Assembly (NCBI GenBank): GCA_013397845.1
Contig: VZTG01010512.1
Span: 697,440 to 761,439, forward strand
Source: Melanocharis versteri
Taxonomy: Eukaryota; Chordata; Aves; Passeriformes; Melanocharitidae
Length of the DNA: 64,000 nucleotides
Direction: 5' to 3'
The notes beneath the pieces were generated by a model. That model was not told where the DNA came from. It saw only the letters and a program-made list of their open reading frames with translations, and did not search any database. Numbering within the stretch: the stretch's first letter is position 1; every line of letters starts with the position of its first letter. Shown here one piece after another: positions 57,000-64,000 of the stretch. Position numbers and translations under genes: made by a program.

Positions 57000-59084
57000 G
57001 GTTTATTTTGTGATGACTGACCTGGTACCTCCAGCTACCTGACACACTGTGCTCTTCCAGCTCAGTCACTGTTACTGCTTCTCTCTCACATTATGGATCT
57101 GATGCTGCTGTTTTACATGGCCATCTTATTCCTTGCAGGATCACTTGTGACTATCAGTAATGAATCCAAGGCAGAGGTGGGAAAAAAAGATGGGGATGAT
57201 GCTCATGCCTGCAGGTGGCAGGCAGCTGCTGCTGGACATGCAGGTACCTGCCTCATGCCAGGGGCAGTGAGGAATCCAGGGCAGCCGGAGAGCCTGGGAA
57301 GAAGGAAAAAGGTTTTGAAATAACTGAATTAACCTATCCATATGGCTTACTGTACCACCTTGCTTGACTTTTCTTATCCAGGAAAGATTAGGTTAAAATT
57401 CTGCTTTTTGCTCACTTTAAATGTTTTAAATTTTTTTCATTTTTATAGGAAGAAGTGTTACAATGCAGTAGAAAAAAGTTAACACCCAGATGTTTTAAAT
57501 ATTGAAATACCTGGATATCTGTGAGATGATGAGAAATTATACCTTTCAGTATTGACTATCTCCTGGTATGGAAAAAACCCCCCATTCTAAGGTTATTTCC
57601 AGACAGTGAGTCATAGTCTTCTCTAGTAAGAAATGAGATTCAGGACATTTTTTCAAAATACTTAAAGCAATCTTCTTTGTTACAGCCTATACTTTCCCTT
57701 TAGCCAGTTCATGTTGTTGTGGCACTTTTTGTTAAAATTCTTTCTCCTTAGAGGCTCCCAAGCTACCTCAGGATGTCAAAGTTACAGTGCTGAAAGTGAA
57801 CGGTGCTGGGCTTGCAGGTGGAATTCAAGCTGAATCTGGTGAAACAATTTTCTGTGTGCAGACTCTGCATGGCTCAGGGTGTTAAAATGGCTATGCACAA
57901 CTTCTTGAAATCACTTGGAAGGGAAGTCAGCCCTGGCAGCAAATTACCAGAGCTTACAGCTTCGTTCTAATGATTTTTCCTTAGCAGAAGTAAGGAACTT
58001 GGGATGATGGGTTGTTTGCAGTATTCCTCCTGTCCCCTCATCTCCCTGTAAGAACTAACAACAAAAATATCAGCTGGTATCATGAGAAATGTTACAAGGC
58101 CGGTAAGTGTACATTGTCCAGGAAAGGTAAAGGAGAGATTCCCCACCCTCCCCCCCCTTTACCACCCTGACACCCCCCCCACCCCAATTGCACTAATTCC
58201 TCTTACCATAACTTTTGCTATTAAAGTTTGGATGTGTTTTGATGATAAGAATCTTCCATCTTCTACCTTAATACATACATCGACTCAGGAGATTTTTTTT
58301 CTCACAGCTAATACTGCTCTGTTTTTGGCTCAGAAAACCCCCAGGTACACCTAGGGCAAAATGTGCATATTTAAAGTTCCACGGAGTTTGTGTAGCCAAT
58401 CTGATTGTTAATCACATACAGTTTAATTTAAAGCTGCATTTTTGTGAAACACTGAAACCATTTGGTGGGTAGGGCATGCCTACCTAAAATTTTAGTGAAT
58501 TGTCAAGATTTTGGTATCTTCAGCATATTTGCAGACCTTGTTTTCACAATATCTCCATAAAATAATGCCACTCTAGGAATCAGAAATTTGAACAAACTTT
58601 ATGGAGGGAGGGGGATGAAAACCACCTCATTAAATCCATCTGGCAAACTCCCTGGCTGTGGTGACAGACTGGAACTGCCACCTTCCTAAGCACAAGTGCG
58701 GGAATCCCTCAGCTCCAGGCTCAGCTTCTCCACTGGTTCTGGCCATCCACCCACCCTGCAGGACTTTCCATTGTCCTTGAGTCAGCAAAAAGGATGGTGC
58801 AGTTGAATCCAAAGATTGCAGCAGAACACTCTGGAGAAGAGTCTCTTACATTCTGTGGATACAGAGGCAACCCACTCTTTCTTGGCAATCTGACACTAAA
58901 TTTTCAAGCATTATGGTCATCAGTCTTTCCCAGCTGGCCCAAATACTATAGCACATGTAAAGACAACAGGGCAAGTGTCACTGAGAGCACAATCACTATA
59001 GAATTACTCATGATACATGAGTATACCAGAACAAAATATGCGTTTTCACTCATTTTGTCAGAAACAGGATTTTCTATGCTTGTT
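57000..59084 (-). other. ARHGAP22: Probable ARHGAP22 3'UTR and downstream flank
   Basis: Sequence to the left of the ARHGAP22 stop has no coding signal. On the - strand, ATTAAA occurs at 58422-58427 and AATAAA at 57002-57007 as candidate poly(A) signals. A C-rich low-complexity patch lies at 58141-58188. The true 3' end cannot be fixed from sequence alone. Confidence 0.35.
58141..58188. repeat. C-rich low-complexity tract
   Basis: Two C8 runs separated by short CA/CT-containing spacers. On the - strand it would be G-rich, and it lies within the probable ARHGAP22 3'UTR or flank. Confidence 0.85.
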
Positions 59085-59313
59085 CTACTTGGGGACTTTA
59101 GCACTTTGACTCCCAACAGTTAAACATCCTAATGTTGAAAAAAAGTCTTCCATTTCTTTCTGCAGGAGGTAATTTCTCTTCTCAGCATCTTCACGAGCAC
59201 GTTCAGAATTCCTCAGCTTTATCTCCAGCATCGTGTATTTCTTTCGTTCTTGGTCCAGTTCTTCTTCTAACCTAACCACTTGGTTCCTCAGGTCTGCACT
59301 CATTTCTTCAATT
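59085..59313 (-). CDS. ARHGAP22: ARHGAP22 last coding exon (C-terminal coiled coil)
   Basis: On the - strand the acceptor is gttttaag before 59313. The first base completes the Arg codon carried over from the previous exon. The chain reads IEEMSADLRNQVVRLEEELD, then QERKKYTMLEIKLRNSERAR, EDAEKRN and LQKEMEDFFSTLG, and ends SAKVPK with TAG at 59085-59087. Heptad-spaced Leu, Val and Ile residues with many Glu, Arg and Lys indicate a coiled coil. This is the dimerisation or partner-binding tail of the ARHGAP22/24/25 family. The reading frame is consistent across the 4054-nt intron. Confidence 0.93.
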
Positions 59314-62300
59314 CTTAAAACCAATGGAGAGAGAAAAAATAAAGCTATTTAAAGTGGCTGGATAAATACAGCTGATAACTAGAATAACTCTAAGAGGAAC
59401 AACTTAAATTTAACGTATTCTAAGTAGAAGTTTAAAAGGCGAGAACTAAATGCCATTTTATTACTGTTGAATTTAAGGGCAGAGATTCCTTAAAAGCTGG
59501 AGCTTCCTTTATTTGCATCTTGAGAAAAATGCTCAAATCTTAGGAAAAAATGCTTACTTACCAGCACCAGACTGGAGGGCTGAGGAGATGTGTTAATTCC
59601 TCAGTTAGGCTGAGTTCAAATATATAACTTCTAAATAATCTTTTAACCTCTCTTTTCATCCTGCTACTGTGTTTCCCTATATGGATATCCAGTACAGAGG
59701 AACATCCTTGGGGCTCAGATAGGAATAAGGTCACAGTCCTTCCTCACCATCCATTTGATGGTATTTTCTGTAACATTTATCACTGACATTGGGGTGGGGT
59801 ACAAGATTTTACCAAACCCAACCCTTCATATGAGGAAGAATCAGAAGAACAGTTCTTAAATTTATCTGGGCACAAAGCTCTGAAGCAAAATTCAGAGCTT
59901 TTCACTGAGGAGGTCAAAGAACAAGGTTCATGGTTTTGTGATTTGAAAGAAGCACAGCACTTGCTGTCCTCCCCATTGTGTTTCCCAATCACAAGCCCAA
60001 GTAGTGGTGTTAATACTGAGGAAGGAGTATTTTCAGACAGGAATTACCGATCACTAGAATATTAATTTAAAAATAAGGCTTTTTCTATGAAAAATGTCCC
60101 TCCTCTAAATAAAAAAAATAAAATCTTTAAAAATAATTTCAAACACAAAACCACCCCCACCTCTCATTGATCAGTCCAATACTCAACTGTGAAGCTGGGG
60201 TGTGGCATCCCAGTGGAACTGTGAATGGGTTATTTTTAGACAGGGTAACTGATTATCAAGAAGGGCATGCTACTGACTCCATAACAAAACAAAAATAAAA
60301 AAAAAGCAGGCCTTGGGCAGTCCTAGAAGGGTCTGAATTCTACTCTATGACCAAGAGGCAGTGCAATGCATCACCTTAAAGTTTTCCTTTCTGTTCCTTT
60401 ACGTAACAGCTAAAGATGGTCGTTTGATTATTGTCACTATTTTCACAATGAATCAAAGTCAGAGGTACACTGACCTGCACCAAGTCCAGCAAACATCCAG
60501 CCCCTGTGGATGAAGGCAGACCTTTATCTCCAGCCAGCTGTAACATGACACTTCTAAAGCTGGGATGCTTCCCCATGCACACATAACAGCTCTGAGCTGC
60601 CAATTACATTTTCTACCACTAAGTTTAGGGGTCAACTACAGCAGCCTGGACTGAAGTACACAGGGTCACAGTACTTGGAGCATTTCTACATTGCTAACAG
60701 TCCTCTCCAACTATTCAAAACTTTCTTAAGAGTGCCAGGTGGTAAACATGAATTACTGAAACTCAACAGAGAATGTCTGGTAATTAAATTAACCTCGAGG
60801 GAGAAATGCTCTGGAACAGAGTGGTTACAGGAAGACCATAAAACTTGCCTCCCTCTGACTAAGAGAGAGAAAATGGGCAGTTGATGATGAGAAATAACAG
60901 CTTTTCCATCAGCAAGTGTTCCTTACCTTTGCCCCAGGCAGGTACTCACTCTGCTTTCCCTTCATTTATACACGTGCCAACAAAAAGCTCATATTCTTTC
61001 ATTAAAACATGTCCTGCTAGATATACAGTTCTGCAAACCACACAAGCACATGTACAATTCTGGGGGACTAAATTATCTTCAATAAAATAAACCTGGTGAG
61101 GCAGCCTAAATCATTCCTGCTAAGCAGCTTCCCTTCTTTGCTAGTTAGCTCCTGTCTTTCCACAGCAGCAGACTTCCATGCAGTCTCAAAAGGAACATAC
61201 TTTTGCACACATAAATTGTTGCAGATGTAGTAAAAACATTGCAAAATTTTTGAGAGCTGAAAAACTTGGCTTGAAATTCTTAGACTTGACAGCACAGTCC
61301 TTCAGGCTGTAATCCTGAACAGCTGGAGTCATCTTGTTTAATACAAAAAGGCAGTGATTGCATCGTGCCTGGTTTTATGAAACTCTTAAGCTCATTAGTC
61401 ATTTTCCTCTCAGCTACTTTGCCCTGTGAGACCTGGCCAATTTAGAGTCCTCCCCTCGAGCCACGGTGCTCTCTGCCCTGTCCAGCTGCAGGGGAAAGGC
61501 AGGTGTTGGAGCTGAAGCAGCTCAACAGCTGGAATGAAGAACAGATCTTCCGGGATGCCCCTGATGTCAGCAGCTTAAGGCCCCATTGGAACAATTTTAC
61601 TGATAAGAGGTGGAAAACCATCTCTTCCCCCCGGCAGCAGGCAAGAATGTGCAGCTACACATTTCCAGGGTCTGCAGCTTGGTATTTCTGTTTATTACTC
61701 TGTATCCCTGCAACAAGGCTTGCCAGAGCAGCTCTGCACAATTAAATGTAAGACACATACCCTCACCTCCCTGCCATTCAGCATCAGTAGGGCATCTAAA
61801 AAACAAACCATGTAAAAGCCATGAACTTCCACTCTCATTCACAGACCCTTCCCAACACCCCATGCTAGCAACTGCTGGTGTTTCATAAGCTCTCACAACT
61901 GGACCACAACACTCTGGGATGTTAGGTGGGAACTAAAGCTGCTGCACAGCCTGATTCTCCTTTCAGCGCCACACACCAAGGCAGTACAGTGCAAGAGGCA
62001 GAAATGCTGCAGAGGCTGGCAAGCCACCATCAGAGGAAATCATAAAATAAAGCAGGAAGATAGCAAGAGGAATTCCTACCTTAACAACTGGCCCATGGGA
62101 AGAGATCACAATTCAGATAGTTTCTCGAGAATGTATCTTAACAAGAAAAAAGTGCCAAAAAAAATGCAGCCTGAAGCTGTGCTATACAATCCCAACAGTC
62201 ATATGTGCTTTTGGTGCCATGTTTGGAAGACTGGCAGCATTATCATTCCTCAATTTCCAATCTGAGTTTTAATAATTGAAGGAGTATACCAGTAACACCT

Positions 62301-63367
62301 TAACACAAAAAAACCCCTAAATCCCGAGAACTCAACTCTTTCTAAGAAATGGGACTACAGCCCTTCTTCAGCGCAGAGTACTGGTGCTGCAGAGCAGCAT
62401 GTGTTATAACATGGTGTGCAATTTTGCACATGGCTGTATATTAAAATATATCTCATTCCTTCAAGCATCAATATTTCATGTGCCTATTTCCCTGAATGCT
62501 TTCCTGAAAGTCTTTCTATTAAGCACATACACTCATAAAACCTAATATACTCACACAAATTAATGACTCCTTTGTTATTAGTACTTTCTACTTCCTACAG
62601 CCCCAGCCCTACACACAGCTCTCCTGAAAACTGAAAGGAATTTTTCTGAGCTCAGGTGGAAAGTACAGCAGCTGTAGTTGTGCAAGGAAACACTAGTTGG
62701 CAAATGACACAGTTCATGCTAGTCCCCCCCAACCAGGCTGCCCCATCAGCCAAGGACCACTCTCTACATCAGAAACCAAAAGTGAAGTTTCTAGAAGTTC
62801 AACACAAAAGGGCTGCTGAAAACATTATAGCTGAGATGCAGTCCCAATACCACCACCCCAAAAAAACCTGTGGAAAATAGTCAAGAGCAGTTTCCTCAAG
62901 AATGCTGCTGTTGGGAAAAGCAACAATGAGCCCTCAGTTTCAGACTGGTTTGGTACAAGTATCAGCACCTGCGCGCATCAGCAGAGTTCCTTGTTGAGGC
63001 CTGACCATCCTGGGTCCCAATTCCTCCCTACAAGACATTTGCTTTGCTATTTCTCCGAGGACGCTAAGAGCAGACTTTGGTATTGCCTGTGCAGTTCTCA
63101 TTTACAGTGAAAACACAGAATATGAAGTACTGGATTTCCCTGTGTCATAGAAATCCCCTTTGGTTTTTTTTTTTTTTTTGTTCTCTTAAATCAGAGAACG
63201 AAAAGTTGGATTCAGAGGGTAGCAAGGAAAAAGCAGAACCAAATGTGCTGCCACCCAACCCCACACTTCAGGGCTGAGAACCTGATACCCTTGGTAGCCC
63301 ACACCCATGTTTAGACAGGGAGAATGTTGACAGATGACTTCCTTGTGCCCCCTGCAGATGACATTAC
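59314..63367 (-). other. ARHGAP22: ARHGAP22 last intron
   Basis: This 4054-nt GT-AG intron is in phase 2. I see no convincing exon inside it on either strand. It contains short A-rich and C-rich runs and a T15 run at 63165-63179. Nothing further is recognised. Confidence 0.8.
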
Positions 63368-63999
63368 CTTTTGATACTAGTCTCATACTCAGTCCTCTGT
63401 TTGCTCAGTTCTGTCTTTAGCTCCACCACCAAGCTCTGTAAGGCCCTGGAGCATTGGACAGAGTCTCGGGAAGCTGCAGCCGGGTCACTCTGTTCGCTGC
63501 TGCTGCTGCTGCAGGCTTCAAACCTGTCCATGCTGTTCTCCAGATCTGCTGTCTTGACCTCGCTCTGAGACAGCGAGCCCTGAGTTACCCACTCGGTTTT
63601 TAGGGAGCTTAAAGCAGAAGAGTCACTGGCCCGGCAGGCTGGGCAGCTGCTCACCGAGTCCATCACGGAGATCTCACAGGATGATGTAGACCAGGTGGTG
63701 CTGGCCATGCTGTGTGTGCTGAGGGACAGGCTGGATGAAGGGACATTGTCATAAGTGGAGAGTCTCTGGGAGGAACACGAATCTTTCACTCGTTCCCCAG
63801 AGGCTGTCCGGCGATGGCCTCGGAGGGAGTACAGGCCATTCATCAACCAGTTCCCACTGGAGGAGAGATTGGGGATATCTAAGGATGAGCTGCCCAGCTT
63901 TGGACTCACAGACCGTGCTCCCTGCTGGCGGAAAGAATATTTCCATGGAGGCAGCGTCTGCACTCTTTTACTGGGGCTCGTGGCAGGCTGAGTGGATTT
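63368..63999 (-). CDS. ARHGAP22: ARHGAP22 penultimate visible coding exon (partial, runs off the window)
   Basis: The frame is open from the right window edge. It reads KSTQPATSPSKRVQTLPPWK and, further on, SSLDIP, GNWLMNGL, SLRGHRR and LSTYDNVP, then a long Ser-rich stretch, then LVVELKTELSKQRTEYE, SIK and two bases of Arg. The donor on the - strand is GTAATG (63367 downward). About 210 residues are visible. The order of segments matches the C-terminal third of ARHGAP22, a PH-RhoGAP-coiled-coil protein that promotes GTP hydrolysis by Rac/Rho-family GTPases. The PH and GAP domains lie beyond the window. The close paralogue ARHGAP24 is excluded by the ending of the next exon (FFSTLG, LTVGSQSAKVPK). 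Adjacency to MAPK8 supports the call. Confidence 0.9.
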
Positions 64000-64000
64000 A

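Noticed and set aside
63165..63179. Poly(T) run in the ARHGAP22 intron as a possible retrotransposed poly(A) tail
   Set aside because: No retrocopy body or target-site duplication was found next to it. Simple T runs are common here.

Overview
This is a vertebrate nuclear genomic window, most likely from a bird. The genes are split into many short exons with GT-AG introns. The non-coding DNA is AT-rich and sparsely repeated, and the few interspersed repeats I recognise resemble avian CR1 LINE fragments. No bacterial, viral or organellar gene organisation is visible. The assembly has three runs of N: one base at 11671, 85 bases at 11803-11887 and 12 bases at 22018-22029.

Layout: 1 to about 11.5 kb is intergenic and I find no gene in it. 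A GC- and CpG-rich island at about 11.57-11.99 kb, interrupted by a gap, is the likely promoter and non-coding first exon of MAPK8. A long candidate first intron follows, to 30978. The complete MAPK8 (JNK1) coding region lies on the + strand from 31024 to 50146. It has ten constitutive coding segments (the last with a choice of acceptor) plus one position filled by either of two alternative 72-nt exons. Every splice site and phase can be read. The chain gives 427 aa for the long form and 384 aa for the short form. The 3'UTR probably extends to a poly(A) signal at 50921, or to a distal one at 54931. The window ends with the last two coding exons of ARHGAP22 on the - strand (63999 down to 59085). 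The rest of that gene lies beyond the right edge.

MAPK8 and ARHGAP22 are arranged tail to tail, as I recall for their orthologues in other amniotes. MAPK8 encodes a stress-activated MAP kinase. ARHGAP22 encodes a Rho-family GTPase-activating protein whose C-terminal coiled coil is visible here. The two proteins are linked by conserved synteny, not by any operon-like coupling.

The most interesting signals are post-transcriptional: a duplicated pair of in-phase alternative kinase exons, a 5-nt tandem acceptor that switches the C-terminus, and a two-codon upstream ORF just before the MAPK8 start. There are also a few unexplained stretches, chiefly a broken coding-like segment with its own poly(A) signal in the intron before 49489. 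I did not find convincing evidence of a wholly new biological system.
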